Of a DNA stretch of 64,000 nucleotides, positions 1-9,366 are shown in pieces. A model generated the notes under the pieces. It worked only from the letters and a program-made list of their open reading frames with translations. It did no database searches and had not been told where the DNA came from. Within the stretch, counting starts at the first letter, position 1; each line of letters starts with the position of its first letter. A program made the position numbers and the translations under genes. Source of the DNA: Nostocales cyanobacterium LEGE 12452 (GTDB taxonomy: Bacteria; Cyanobacteriota; Cyanobacteriia; Cyanobacteriales; Nostocaceae); contig JADEXV010000005.1 in assembly GCA_015206945.1 (NCBI GenBank), positions 1 through 64,000 on the forward strand, in the 5' to 3' direction.

Positions 1-195
1 TATATTCTACCGTCCCTCAGTTGATCGGGGACTAAATCACTATAGTAGTTGCCAAAATATTGATAATTTTATCCTTATTAATTATGGAGACAACAGACTT
101 CTGTAGGTGCGATCGCCCCATAAATTCCCCTGACTTTTGACGGTATGTGAAAAAGGAATTAGGATAAAAAGTTTCTTAATCTCGAAACTTCCCCC

Positions 196-1137
196 TCAAA
201 CCTCCCTTCTGTTCGCATCTAAAAACTTCAACTGGTGGTATAAACAGCTAATCTGCACTAAATCCACACCTACTGCTTGGGCTTTTCGTAATGGGTTGCC
301 GAAAATTGCTTCTACCTCTAAAGGACGATGTTCGTCGTAGTCAATTTTCATGCTGGGGCGGTAAGGTGTCATTTTGACAGTATAATCGAGCATTGTTTGA
401 ATGAAGCGATCGCTAATAATTCGCCCATAACTTTTTGCCCCCGCCGCTACTTCATACATCAATTGTTCGACTAACTTGCGGGTGTACTCATACGCCATTA
501 ATTCATCAGTTCTAGCGTTGAGAATCACAGAAAGCCCATTGTACGGGATATTCCACACCAACTTTTTCCAACGTGCTAGTAGTAAATCTTCAGCTAATTC
601 AATTGAGATCCCAGCGCTTTCAAAGTCATCAGCAATTTGCTGCATCCTTTCAGTTATCCCACTAGGCTGATAATTAGGGGTATATTCACTGAAGTTAATT
701 TGCCCATAGTCGAGATGGCGTATATACCCTGGCCCCACTTTGTTAGAACATAAAAAGCACAATCCACCAATAACAGTTACATTACCAACAATTTCAGCGA
801 CTTCCTCTTCTACACCAAGTCCATTCTGTAATACCAACACCACCCCATTATCTTTAACTACAGGTGGCAACATCTTTGGTAGTAAATGGTTTTGCGTCGT
901 CTTCAGTGCCACCACCACTACGTCGGATTGTGGCATCTTTTCTATGTCGTTATAGGCGTGGACTTCAGGAAGGGTAAAGTTACCATCTTTGGACTCCACC
1001 ACTAAACCATATTTCTTTACCTGTTCGTAATCACTCTTGAGCAAAAAGTGGACATCCAACCCAGCTTTTTGCAGTCTGGCGCCATAGAATCCACCTAATG
1101 CTCCAGTTCCCAGAATGGCATACGTGCGATCGGACAT
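196..1137 (-). CDS. Ketopantoate reductase family protein (ApbA/PanE-like)
   Basis: 313 residues, the usual length for 2-dehydropantoate 2-reductases, which reduce ketopantoate to pantoate with NADPH on the way to coenzyme A. The N-terminus carries a Rossmann dinucleotide loop (AILGTGALGGFYGARL, residues 7-22). The central VLVLQNGLG is the conserved NG(L/I/V)G substrate-side segment, and the C-terminal half is the all-helical ApbA_C domain with RPSMKID..R. The start is ATG; the gene has no close same-strand partner. Family membership is clear. The substrate is not, because cyanobacterial genomes often carry several paralogues, so I do not assign panE. Confidence 0.85.
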   Translation of the reverse strand: MSDRTYAILGTGALGGFYGARLQKAGLDVHFLLKSDYEQVKKYGLVVESKDGNFTLPEVHAYNDIEKMPQSDVVVVALKTTQNHLLPKMLPPVVKDNGVVLVLQNGLGVEEEVAEIVGNVTVIGGLCFLCSNKVGPGYIRHLDYGQINFSEYTPNYQPSGITERMQQIADDFESAGISIELAEDLLLARWKKLVWNIPYNGLSVILNARTDELMAYEYTRKLVEQLMYEVAAGAKSYGRIISDRFIQTMLDYTVKMTPYRPSMKIDYDEHRPLEVEAIFGNPLRKAQAVGVDLVQISCLYHQLKFLDANRREV

Positions 1138-1190
1138 TTCTTTATATAACGAAATTTTCTTAGAAACATCATAAGGTGATGTCTGACTGG

Positions 1191-1210
1191 ACTACGCCTT
1201 TAGGTGTAGT
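1191..1210. other. Short hairpin upstream of the ketopantoate reductase gene
   Basis: ACTACGCCT and AGGTGTAGT form a nine-pair stem with one G-U pair and a two-base loop in the 169-bp divergent spacer between the reductase and the fasciclin gene. Its role is unknown. Confidence 0.3.
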
Positions 1211-1306
1211 TTATTCACCACCTGATTTTAAATTTATTTTGTTTAATAAAACTTAAAAGAGGTTTATTATCCTTTAAAATCTTTTGCAGAGATTTAGGTA
1301 AGATAT

Positions 1307-1708
1307 ATGGCTGATATTGTTGATATTGCAGTTACGTCTGAGTCGTTTAAAACACTGGTGGCGGCTGTACAAGCTGCTGGTTTAGTAGAAACATTAAAAA
1401 GTCCTGGCCCGTTCACTGTCTTTGCACCAAATGACGATGCTTTTGCCAAGTTACCAGCGGGAACTATCCAAACTCTGTTACAAAACATTCCCCAGCTAAC
1501 GCGGATTCTAAAGTATCATGTCGTTCCAGGAAAGCTGCTAGAGGCTGATTTGGCAGAACTCGGCACGGTTAATTCTGTGGAAGGTTCACCTATTAAAATT
1601 CATTCTTCAGATGGTTTTGAAGTTAAAAATGCCACAGTTTTAGCCGCAGACATCGAAGCTGATAATGGCGTGGTACACGTTATCGATACCGTGATTTTAC
1701 CGGGTTAA
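1307..1708 (+). CDS. Fasciclin (FAS1) domain protein
   Basis: 133 residues forming one FAS1 domain and almost nothing else. Typical motifs are present: a [15 protein letters not shown] block near residues 37-51, the YHVVPGK block near 67-73, and a C-terminal [13 protein letters not shown] block. FAS1 domains mediate adhesion, but in cyanobacteria such single-domain proteins are often small soluble proteins without known ligands. No signal peptide is visible, so a cytoplasmic or non-classically exported location is possible. The start ATG has AGGTAAG upstream. Confidence 0.92.
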   Translation: MADIVDIAVTSESFKTLVAAVQAAGLVETLKSPGPFTVFAPNDDAFAKLPAGTIQTLLQNIPQLTRILKYHVVPGKLLEADLAELGTVNSVEGSPIKIHSSDGFEVKNATVLAADIEADNGVVHVIDTVILPG

Positions 1709-1714
1709 TTTTGC

Positions 1715-1737
1715 TAGGGTGGGTGTTTTCCACCCTA
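1715..1737 (+). terminator. Hairpin after the fasciclin gene
   Basis: TAGGGTGG, a 7-base loop and CCACCCTA form a perfect 8-bp stem starting 6 bases after the stop codon. No uninterrupted U-run follows (only CTTATTC), so the terminator is likely but weak. Confidence 0.55.
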
Positions 1738-1910
1738 CTTATTCAAAATCTTTATAATTAACTAACTATTGAGTAGTATCAAAATGCAACTCAATATTTT
1801 AATTTATGTTATGTTTGCAATGTGATTACTCACTCACCTGTTAATGTAAATTTAGTTATTTTAAAATAAATTAAGTTCTTAAAAAGCTAACATCTATCCC
1901 AAGAAAATTA

Positions 1911-2240
1911 ATGCTCGATATTAACGCCTTAGTAGAGTTCTCTCGTGGTAACTGCATAAGTATTTGTGCGTTTCTCGTCCCAGCGAACTTGATTGTCACA
2001 ATTTTAACAATGGGTCTGGTAGCGTTACGTCGCCCATCATATCAAGTGTGGCAATCTGCTGGAATCGCTAGCTTTTTCGCTTCTGTAATGATATTGCACG
2101 TATATACTTGGTTCATGATTGGCGTAGTGATGGCTCCTACTTATATTTTGCTGTGGCTAGCAATCACCTGTTTGGTGACTAATTTTGCAGCAATTCTTTT
2201 TCAAAGACGCTACAGCAACAGTCCTACTCTTTCAAACTGA
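1911..2240 (+). CDS. Small integral membrane protein, function unknown
   Basis: 109 residues with about three hydrophobic segments (near residues 18-40, 48-70 and 74-97) and a polar C-terminal tail. I do not recognise a characterised family; it looks like a conserved cyanobacterial small membrane protein. It is flanked by non-coding DNA on the 5' side and a strong hairpin on the 3' side, so it is probably monocistronic. The ATG start is preceded by an AT-rich leader without a strong ribosome binding site. Confidence 0.6.
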   Translation: MLDINALVEFSRGNCISICAFLVPANLIVTILTMGLVALRRPSYQVWQSAGIASFFASVMILHVYTWFMIGVVMAPTYILLWLAITCLVTNFAAILFQRRYSNSPTLSN

Positions 2241-2254
2241 ACTCTATCAGGTGC

Positions 2255-2286
2255 CTATGGATGATATTTTCAGAAATCATCCATAG
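2255..2286. terminator. Bidirectional terminator between convergent genes
   Basis: CTATGGATGAT and ATCATCCATAG form an 11-bp perfect stem with a 10-base loop between the stops of the small membrane protein (+) and the acetyltransferase (-). A short T-rich stretch follows on the plus strand. Confidence 0.65.
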
Positions 2287-2314
2287 ACGCTTTTCCATTC
2301 ATGCTCAAGGATGG

Positions 2315-2827
2315 CTATAGCCGAGAGTCTCGCCATTCTCCCTTAATCCAATGGTGTTCTCGCAAATATCCTTCTTGTTGCATTCCGATTTTTTGCATAA
2401 CTCGTGCTGAGGCAATGTTTTCTGGGTGGCAAGTGGCAAAGATGCGATGTAAGCCTAACTCCTGAAAACCAAATGATACAACTGCTTTTACAGCTTCAGT
2501 TGTGTATCCTTGTCCCCAAAATTCCTTAGTGAAACAATATCCAATAGAGCCTATTTTGTTAGCAGTATCTTTAACGGATATGCGGCAGATACCAATTAAG
2601 TGCTTTTGGGCTTTCAAAGTCACCGCTAAGGCAAAATGCTGACGGGGTTCTTCCCCTTGCAGTGAAATCTCTCTTTGCAAAAAACTTTTAGTATCTTCTT
2701 CAGTGTTTGGGCCAAAAATCAAATAACGTACAACTTCGCGATCGCTAGCGTATTGATGAACTGCTGGCCAATCTGATTCTACAAAGTCTCGCAGTACGAG
2801 ACGTTGGCTTTCTAGTGGTAGATTCAT
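2315..2827 (-). CDS. GNAT family N-acetyltransferase (RimJ/RimL type)
   Basis: 170 residues. The N-terminal LESQRLVLRDF opening and the sequence GYCFTKEFWGQGYTTEA are typical of the RimJ/RimL branch; the Q/RxxGxG/A acetyl-CoA loop is represented by WGQGYTTEAV (about residues 106-115). The later RIFATCHPENIAS.RVMQKIGM block is the standard motif-B region. Substrates in this branch include ribosomal protein N-termini, aminoglycosides and small amines, and none can be chosen from sequence. ATG start; no operon partner. Confidence 0.88.
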   Translation of the reverse strand: MNLPLESQRLVLRDFVESDWPAVHQYASDREVVRYLIFGPNTEEDTKSFLQREISLQGEEPRQHFALAVTLKAQKHLIGICRISVKDTANKIGSIGYCFTKEFWGQGYTTEAVKAVVSFGFQELGLHRIFATCHPENIASARVMQKIGMQQEGYLREHHWIKGEWRDSRL

Positions 2828-3299
2828 TGTTTTGGATTAACAAGCTACATACTATATAGTCACAAGCCAAAAGGTATTGTAATCAAAGTTAGTCAATATG
2901 TATAGTCTTTTATCTATGATTAGTCAATATGTATAGTCTTTTATCTATGAGAACAATTTAATATTTATTTAAGATTAAAGCTTGTGAATTAACAATATTG
3001 ACATATAAGGCTGTAAGCTATTGTTTATCGCATAAAACTTAGGTATAAATAAAACTTGCAATTTATGTAAGTTTTTTCAGTCCAATTTTTGAACCATCTT
3101 TATCCTAAGCCTTCTCTATTGGAGATTCGTATTTAGCGACTCGCCATGTAGGAAGGCAATATAGCCTACTGCTTTGCAAAGAATTAAAGTTTTCTTTGCC
3201 TAACTTTTCATGGGAATAAAACATGAAACGTACTCAAAGTAGCTGGCAATTTTTACAACCCAAAATTTATTTTGCTGTTTTTGTAACCAAAACCCCAGT
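2828..3299. other. Intergenic region upstream of the bicA remnant
   Basis: 472 bp, AT-rich, without a convincing coding sequence. It holds a 31-bp tandem duplication near its start. The 3' part may retain the promoter of the broken SulP gene at 3300; that promoter could now serve sbtAB. Confidence 0.5.
2889..2950. repeat. Perfect 31-bp tandem duplication
   Basis: Two head-to-tail identical copies, 2889-2919 and 2920-2950, each beginning TTAGTCAATATG and ending ATCTATGA. Perfect identity suggests a recent slippage or duplication. Confidence 0.9.
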
Positions 3300-3516
3300 A
3301 TGTCATTGACTAATACGATCCATTTTAGAAACTTACGAGGCGATTTATTCGGTGGTTTAACTGCTGCGATCGTTTCGTTGCCTCTAGCGCTGGCATTCAG
3401 TGTTGCTTCCGGTGCTGGGCCTGTAGCTGGTCTTTATGGTGCAGTTTGCGTCGGCTTTTTTGCCGCCCTGTTGGTACGCCAACGTTGATCTCTGAACTGA
3501 CCGGCCAATGACCGTA
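3300..3516 (+). pseudogene. 5' remnant of a bicA-like SulP bicarbonate transporter gene
   Basis: The first ~58 codons match the start of BicA/SulP transporters: IHFRNLRGDLFGGLTAAIV, then LPLALAFSVASGAGPVAGLYG and VCVGFFAAL. After FFAAL the frame breaks. Bases just downstream still encode GTPTLISELTG in another frame, and after a further shift MTV, which is the conserved continuation in intact BicA (GGTPTLISE.TG.MTV). Similarity then ends at about 3516. The middle and 3' end of the same gene are found after sbtB (5178-5464). The remaining 62-codon open frame is unlikely to make a functional protein. Confidence 0.85.
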
Positions 3517-3632
3517 AGCCCTCTCTACAGGTTCTTGTGCAGCACCTGTGCTGTAGGAGTCAAGCTCATCAGTCTTTTTTAAAGTTCATTTATTGTAATA
3601 CTCCTCATCAGAGGAAGCGCAAGGAGGTATTC

Positions 3633-4742
3633 GTGGATTTTTGGTCACTTTTTCTAATGGACTTCATTAAGCAGTTGCAGTCCCCAACACTCGCCTTTTT
3701 GATTGGTGGCATGATCATTGCTGCCCTCGGTAGCGAATTGGTCATTCCAGAGGCGATTTGTACGATCATCGTCTTCATGCTGCTCACCAAAATCGGTCTG
3801 ACCGGTGGAATTGCGATCCGCAATTCTAATCTGACGGAGATGGTGTTACCCATGATCTTTGCTGTAATAACAGGGATTACGATTGTATTCATCTCGCGCT
3901 ATACGTTAGCCAAGCTGCCAAAGGTCAAAGTCGTTGATGCGATCGCAACTGGGGGATTGTTTGGAGCCGTGAGTGGTTCTACAATGGCTGCTGGTCTGAC
4001 GGTACTGGAAGAACAAAAGATGGCATACGAGGCATGGGCTGGCGCACTCTATCCCTTCATGGATATCCCAGCGCTGGTAACTGCAATTGTTATCGCCAAC
4101 ATTTACCTCAACAAGAAGAAGCGTAAAGAAGCAGCCTACTATACTGAGCAGCCTGTTGCTGCTGGTGATTATCCCGATCAAAAAGATTATCCCAGCACCC
4201 GGCAGCAGTATCTCAGCCAGCAGGAGGATGCTGGGGATAACAAGGTCAAGATATGGCCAATTATCGAGGAAAGCCTCCGGGGTCCTGCCTTATCGGCAAT
4301 GTTGCTAGGTCTGGCTCTGGGACTGTTCACCCAACCGGAAAGTGTCTATAAAGGCTTCTACGATCCCGCCTTTCGTGGCTTGCTTTCGATCTTGATGCTG
4401 GTCATGGGGATGGAAGCTTGGTCAAGAATTGGCGAACTGCGTAAGGTAGCCCAGTGGTACGTTGTATATAGTGTGGTGGCACCGTTTGTAAATGGGCTAA
4501 TCGCCTTCGGTCTCGGCATGATTGCCCACTACGCCACGGGATTCAGCATGGGCGGCGTTGTGATCCTGGCTGTCATCGCTTCCTCTAGTTCGGACATTTC
4601 AGGGCCGCCTACGTTGCGAGCTGGTATCCCGTCAGCCAATCCATCTGCCTATATAGGCGCGTCCACAGCCGTCGGTACGCCAGTTGCGATCGGCTTGTGT
4701 ATACCGTTCTTCCTCGGACTTGCCCAAGCGCTCGGCGGCTAA
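3633..4742 (+). CDS. sbtA: SbtA, sodium-dependent bicarbonate transporter
   Basis: 369 residues, matching SbtA of model cyanobacteria (about 370). It imports HCO3- with Na+ across the plasma membrane as part of the CO2-concentrating mechanism. It follows the family closely: DFIKQLQSPTLAFLIGGM at the N-terminus, GLFGAVSGSTMAAGLT, GALYPFMDIPALV closing the first half, a cytoplasmic loop around residues 190-225, and SSSSDISGPPTLRAGIPSANP in the second half. An upstream extension of the frame to 3537 is not conserved. GTG at 3633 is preferred because AAGGAGGT sits at 3621-3628 and the family N-terminus begins there. sbtB follows 84 bp downstream. The pair lies inside a broken bicA-like gene. Confidence 0.96.
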   Translation: MDFWSLFLMDFIKQLQSPTLAFLIGGMIIAALGSELVIPEAICTIIVFMLLTKIGLTGGIAIRNSNLTEMVLPMIFAVITGITIVFISRYTLAKLPKVKVVDAIATGGLFGAVSGSTMAAGLTVLEEQKMAYEAWAGALYPFMDIPALVTAIVIANIYLNKKKRKEAAYYTEQPVAAGDYPDQKDYPSTRQQYLSQQEDAGDNKVKIWPIIEESLRGPALSAMLLGLALGLFTQPESVYKGFYDPAFRGLLSILMLVMGMEAWSRIGELRKVAQWYVVYSVVAPFVNGLIAFGLGMIAHYATGFSMGGVVILAVIASSSSDISGPPTLRAGIPSANPSAYIGASTAVGTPVAIGLCIPFFLGLAQALGG

Positions 4743-4799
4743 TCTCAGACGGATTGAGGTCTGTCGGCGCTTCCTTGAACGGGCAGACCAAGTAGATAA

Positions 4800-5159
<360 letters not shown>

Positions 5160-5177
5160 ATCGAGACGACGCGCCAC

Positions 5178-5464
5178 CAAATCTTTTTTGGGATATTTAA
5201 GTTGGGTAAATACATTACCCTCATGCCTTACAGCGTGATTTCTGGGTTTATGTCTGGGATTGGCGTGATTCTGATTATTTTGCAGATTGCTTCTTTTGTC
5301 GGACAGGCAAACCCTACAAGTTTAGCATTTCGAGGTTTGTACCAGAGCATTATATGTTTGTAGATCGTATAGATGCACTTAAACAAGCCGTTGCTTTAGT
5401 TAATCCTCATGCAACTTATGCTAATAATCCTGGCGTTGGTACTTACACTGACACCTATTTGTAA
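5178..5464 (+). pseudogene. Middle and 3' remnants of the bicA-like SulP gene
   Basis: Starting 18 bases after the sbtB stop, one frame reads QIFFGIFKLGKYI, then TLMPYSVISGFMSGIGVILI and LQIASFVGQANP, which is the conserved transmembrane 4-5 region of BicA. It ends near 5345, where a second block in another frame reads EHYMFVDRIDALKQAVALVN...YL and a stop at 5462-5464; this resembles the extreme C-terminus of the SulP STAS domain. The rest of the transporter and most of STAS are missing. Together with 3300-3516 this is one disrupted gene carrying sbtA-sbtB in place of its interior. Confidence 0.82.
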
Positions 5465-5560
5465 TTCGTAACTTGTAATTCGTAATTGGATTATGAATTA
5501 CGAGATATAAATTACATTTTTTAATTGGCTCCAAAATGAATCAGAAACACAAGCAAAAAC

Positions 5561-6976
5561 ATGATTTTTTCAGAACCAATACTTAATTCATTTACCGGGT
5601 TAAATTTCCTCACCGTAGGTTTACAGTCTCCTTTACTAGCAACAACTAACGAGGCAGAATATGCTCCTATTGTGCTGACTGGAGTATTGCTAAGTTTAGT
5701 AGTCATTTATCTGGCTAGTAAAATTGGTGGCGAATTATTTAGAATGATGGACTTGCCCCCTGTATTAGGAGAATTAGTTGGTGGGGTGCTTGTGGGTGCT
5801 TCTGCTCTCCATTTGGTAGTGTTTCCTGATAGTGGAGCAGCGGGTAGCGACTCCATTATCATGACTATCTTGCAATTCATTAATAACCTCAGTCCTGATG
5901 CCGTCACATCAATTTTTCAAAGCCAGAGCGAAGTTGTTTCTGTGCTTGCCGAATTAGGTGTGATCATTCTGTTATTTGAAATTGGTCTAGAATCAGACTT
6001 AAAAGAATTACAGAAAGTCGGTTATCAAGCAACAATTGTTGCTTGTGTTGGGGTAGCTGTTCCTTTTGCAGCTGGCACGGCGGGGTTGATTTTGTTGTTT
6101 CATGCGCCAGTAATTCCAGCAATTTTTGCAGGTGCAGCGCTCACAGCTACTAGTATTGGCATTACCTCAAAAGTTTTGTCAGAAATTGGGCAGTTAAAAT
6201 CTCGTGAAGGTCAGATTATTGTCGGTGCAGCTGTAATTGATGATATTTTAGGTATCATTGTTTTGGCAGTAGTTGCGAGTCTTGCTAAAACTGGTGAGGT
6301 TGATATTTTCAACGTCATTTATCTGATTGTCAGCGCTACAGTTTTTCTCATTGGCTCGATTCTCCTCGGTAAATATTTCAATCAAAGTTTTGTTGCCATT
6401 GCTAATAAATTGCAAACGCGAGGCAACTTAATTATTCCAGCATTTATTTTTGCCTTCTTTATGGCTTTTCTGGGTAGTGCCATTCATTTAGAAGCTATCT
6501 TAGGCGCATTTGCGGCTGGTTTAGTTTTGGATGAAACGGATAAACGCAAAGAGCTAGATGAGCAGGTTAAACCTGTTGCTGATATGCTAGTGCCAGTTTT
6601 CTTTGTGACAGTTGGCGCGAAAGTCGATTTAGGTGTTCTAAATCCTTTAGTTCCAGGAAATCGAGAAGGATTAATTATTGCTACCTTCTTAATTGCGATC
6701 GCAATTATCGGTAAAGTTGTCACAGGTTGGGCGGTTTTTGGTCAACCTGGAATTAATCGGTTAGCAGTTGGTGTGGGGATGATTCCCCGTGGCGAAGTTG
6801 GGTTAGTGTTTGCCGCCATTGGTGCAGCTAGTGGTACCCTTGATAAACCATTGCAAGCTGCGATCGTTATTATGGTGATTTTGACAACCTTCTTAGCACC
6901 GCCTTTATTGCGGTTTGCATTCAAACAATCACCAGAAGAAAAAGAAGCTTTAAAGGAAGCCAATTTAATCGGCTAG
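5561..6976 (+). CDS. CPA2-family cation/proton antiporter
   Basis: 471 residues with about 12-13 hydrophobic segments, a Na_H_Exchanger domain and no C-terminal RCK/TrkA domain. The conserved acidic pair of CPA2 antiporters is visible as VIDDILG near residues 225-231, with FEIGLESDL around 139-147 and IPRGEVGLVF near the C-terminal end. It exchanges Na+ or K+ for H+ across the plasma (or thylakoid) membrane. Its position between sbtAB and the mrp operon suggests a role in maintaining the Na+ gradient for bicarbonate symport; that is inference. ATG start without a strong ribosome binding site. Confidence 0.92.
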   Translation: MIFSEPILNSFTGLNFLTVGLQSPLLATTNEAEYAPIVLTGVLLSLVVIYLASKIGGELFRMMDLPPVLGELVGGVLVGASALHLVVFPDSGAAGSDSIIMTILQFINNLSPDAVTSIFQSQSEVVSVLAELGVIILLFEIGLESDLKELQKVGYQATIVACVGVAVPFAAGTAGLILLFHAPVIPAIFAGAALTATSIGITSKVLSEIGQLKSREGQIIVGAAVIDDILGIIVLAVVASLAKTGEVDIFNVIYLIVSATVFLIGSILLGKYFNQSFVAIANKLQTRGNLIIPAFIFAFFMAFLGSAIHLEAILGAFAAGLVLDETDKRKELDEQVKPVADMLVPVFFVTVGAKVDLGVLNPLVPGNREGLIIATFLIAIAIIGKVVTGWAVFGQPGINRLAVGVGMIPRGEVGLVFAAIGAASGTLDKPLQAAIVIMVILTTFLAPPLLRFAFKQSPEEKEALKEANLIG

Positions 6977-7038
6977 TTACTTTTACTTTTAGAGGTTGTT
7001 TGAAAAGTCTTAGGCTGTGATTTTAGGTACTTATTGAT

Positions 7039-7089
7039 CCCCCCTTAAAAAAGGGGGAACCGGAATCAAAGTCCTCCTTAAAAAGGAGG
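7039..7089. repeat. Paired C-rich/G-rich hairpin repeat
   Basis: CCCCCTT-aaaa-AAGGGGG (7040-7057) is followed by CCTCCTT-aaa-AAGGAGG (7073-7089). Paired hairpins of this form are a common interspersed element of Nostocales. It lies between the antiporter gene and mrpC and may end transcription of the former. Confidence 0.7.
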
Positions 7090-7220
7090 ATTTAGGAGGA
7101 TCTAAAGTTTTTGATACATCAGCCACCACTTTTAAAACATCTTCTTAAACACAAAATAGGAAAAAGAGACGAATTTTCTTTTCTCTTTTACCTTCAATCC
7201 TTATCCAACAGGCAATTTCC

Positions 7221-7556
7221 GTGTTAGAAGCGTGCATATTCGCAACAATATTTTGCGGATTTTTCGGCATCATCCTTAAAAAGAACCTCGTTATGAAGAT
7301 CATCTCTATGGATGTCATGAGTACCGGGGTTATCGCCTATTACGTGCTAATTGCATCACGAAATGGCTTATTCACACCAATTATTTCCAACGTCAAAAAT
7401 ATCAGATACGCCGATCCGGTTCCCCAGGCGGTTATATTGACGGCGATTGTGATCGGATTTTCGATTCAGGCGTTAATGCTGGTCGGCGTTATGAAGTTGG
7501 CACGAGATAATCCGACTTTGGAAAGCAACGAAATCGAGAAGAATAACACGCCATGA
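7221..7556 (+). CDS. mrpC: MrpC, Na+/H+ antiporter subunit C (NuoK-like)
   Basis: 111 residues with three transmembrane segments, resembling MnhC/MrpC and the complex I subunit NuoK. MrpC belongs to the multisubunit plasma-membrane Na+/H+ antiporter. Conserved pieces include the GIILKKNLVMKIISMDV segment (about residues 18-34), DPVPQAVILTAIVIGFSIQA (about 72-91) and a polar tail. The start is GTG with no strong Shine-Dalgarno. The stop overlaps the mrpD start by four bases (ATGA), which shows translational coupling and makes this the first gene of the seven-gene operon. Confidence 0.93.
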   Translation: MLEACIFATIFCGFFGIILKKNLVMKIISMDVMSTGVIAYYVLIASRNGLFTPIISNVKNIRYADPVPQAVILTAIVIGFSIQALMLVGVMKLARDNPTLESNEIEKNNTP

Positions 7557-8992
7557 GTAACATTACGATCGCATGGATTGCACTACCGTTGTTTTTGGGG
7601 TTCGTCATTTATCTACTCCCCAAACTTGACAAATACCTCGCACTGTTTGTAGCTTTGGCTTCCGCAGGATATGCGTTGCAGCTATTTGTCACTCAATCGC
7701 CACTGACACTACAGTTACTAGATAATTTTGGCGTTATTTTAACAGTCGATCAATTAAGCGCCTATTTTATCTTAACTAATGCGCTGGTGACGGCAGCAGT
7801 CATCTTCTACTGTTGGCAAAGCGATAAAACAGCTTTTTTTTACTCACAACTGATCATTTTGCATGGCAGTATCAATGCCGCGTTTGCCTGTTCAGATTTG
7901 ATCAGCTTATACGTGGCGTTAGAGGTGAGTGGTATTGCTGCGTTTCTATTGATTGCCTATCCCCGGACTGACCGATCAATTTGGGTTGGCTTACGCTATC
8001 TGTTTATCAGCAACGTGGCAATGCTTTTTTATCTGGTTGGCGCGGTGTTGGTTTATCAGGCGCATCATTCCTTTAGTTTTGAAGGCTTGCGCGTAGCACC
8101 TCCAGAAGCCCTTGCCCTGATTTTTTTGGGACTCTTGACAAAAGGAGGAATTTTTGTATCAGGATTATGGTTGCCGTTGACTCACTCGGAATCGGAAACG
8201 CCAGTGTCGGCGATGCTGTCGGGAGTTGTGGTAAAAGCTGGTGTCTATCCATTAGTGCGGTGTGCGCTGATGGTGGAAGAGATTGACCCAATAGTGAGAA
8301 TCTTCGGAGTTGGGACGGCGCTTCTGGGAGTGTTTTATGCAGTCTTTGAAAAAGATACCAAGCGGATGCTGGCGTTTCACACGGTTTCGCAGTTGGGTTT
8401 TATCCTCGCTGCGCCGTCCGTGGGTGGTTTTTATGCGCTGACGCACGGATTGGTTAAATCGGCGCTTTTTCTAATTGCTGGGGCTTTACCGAGTCGCAAT
8501 TTCAAGGAATTGCAACATCAAGCGATCGCTACCCCAATCTGGATCGCCTTGGTTATAGCCAGCTTCTCGATATCCGGCTTTCCCTTGTTATCCGGCTTTG
8601 GGGCGAAGGTGTTGACGACGAAGAATTTACTGCCTTGGCAAGCGATCGCGATGAATATTGCCGCCCTTGGAACAGCAATATCCTTTGCCAAATTCATATT
8701 TCTGCCGCGTGGGGGCAAAGCAGAGGTAAAGCCTAGTTTCTGGGCAGCCATAATTCTGTTAATCGGTGGGCTGTTCCTAGCTAATATTGTGTATTACGAA
8801 GCGTACACCGTTGCGAATATCATCAAACCCCTCGCAACCATCGGTATTGGATGGTTGGCGTATTTACTAATTTTTAAACATTCAGTACTCAAGCTGCCGC
8901 GTGTCCTTGAACAATTTGACCATTTGATCGGTGTCATGAGTCTGATTTTAATCCTATTGTTCTGGAAGGGATTTGCATGGTTGGGTATTTAA
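7553..8992 (+). CDS. mrpD: MrpD, proton-translocating antiporter subunit (NuoM/NuoN-like)
   Basis: 479 residues, about 14 transmembrane helices, Proton_antipo_M family. Recognisable conserved pieces are DQLSAYFILTNA, SLYVALEVSGIAAFLLIAYP (with the key Glu of TM5), GLLTKGGIFVSGLWLPLTHS (with the key Lys of TM7) and a helix with GFILAAPSVGGFYALTHGLVKSALFL. It is the only NuoL/M/N-like subunit in this operon; other cyanobacterial mrp clusters carry two. It overlaps mrpC by 4 bp and mrpE by 16 bp. Confidence 0.94.
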   Translation: MSNITIAWIALPLFLGFVIYLLPKLDKYLALFVALASAGYALQLFVTQSPLTLQLLDNFGVILTVDQLSAYFILTNALVTAAVIFYCWQSDKTAFFYSQLIILHGSINAAFACSDLISLYVALEVSGIAAFLLIAYPRTDRSIWVGLRYLFISNVAMLFYLVGAVLVYQAHHSFSFEGLRVAPPEALALIFLGLLTKGGIFVSGLWLPLTHSESETPVSAMLSGVVVKAGVYPLVRCALMVEEIDPIVRIFGVGTALLGVFYAVFEKDTKRMLAFHTVSQLGFILAAPSVGGFYALTHGLVKSALFLIAGALPSRNFKELQHQAIATPIWIALVIASFSISGFPLLSGFGAKVLTTKNLLPWQAIAMNIAALGTAISFAKFIFLPRGGKAEVKPSFWAAIILLIGGLFLANIVYYEAYTVANIIKPLATIGIGWLAYLLIFKHSVLKLPRVLEQFDHLIGVMSLILILLFWKGFAWLGI

Positions 8993-9366
8993 ATCTAATA
9001 TTGCGACTGACTATTTGGTTTTTGCTCACTGCCGATTTCAGTGTGGCAAATATCATCATTGGCATCAGCATCGCACTTCTATTGCCGGGTGGTAAAACAG
9101 CAAGGGAATCATTAAAAGATTGGCTGCGTGTGCTGGGTGAAATTATAGTGGCGATTCCGCAGGCGTATATGGAGGCATTTCAAATTATTCTCCGCCCGCA
9201 TAAATACGAAGAGATCACGATGGAACAAGTTAAACCAGGACGTACACCAGGGCTTGTATTCCTAGATATCTTCCTAATTACCTTTACACCAAAGACCATT
9301 GTCTTGAAATACCACGAAGCAGGCTGGTACGAAGTACATTGGGTGCGACGGAGGAGAAAAGTATGA
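8977..9366 (+). CDS. mrpE: MrpE, Na+/H+ antiporter subunit E
   Basis: 129 residues; N-terminal hydrophobic pair followed by the family-typical ALLLPGGK region, an amphipathic AIPQAYMEAFQIILRP segment, and the conserved block TFTPKTIVLKYHEAGWYEVHW near the C-terminus. The length is slightly below the 150-160 usual for Bacillus MrpE, as in other cyanobacteria. The ATG lies inside the end of mrpD, and the stop shares ATGA with mrpF, so expression is coupled. Confidence 0.92.
   Translation: MVGYLNLILRLTIWFLLTADFSVANIIIGISIALLLPGGKTARESLKDWLRVLGEIIVAIPQAYMEAFQIILRPHKYEEITMEQVKPGRTPGLVFLDIFLITFTPKTIVLKYHEAGWYEVHWVRRRRKV

Noticed and set aside
196-1137. Assignment as panE
   Set aside because: Family is clear but multiple paralogues exist in cyanobacteria; the substrate cannot be decided here.
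3537-3632. Upstream in-frame extension of sbtA (MQHLCC...)
   Set aside because: Not similar to any SbtA N-terminus; the ribosome binding site and the family start both point to GTG 3633.
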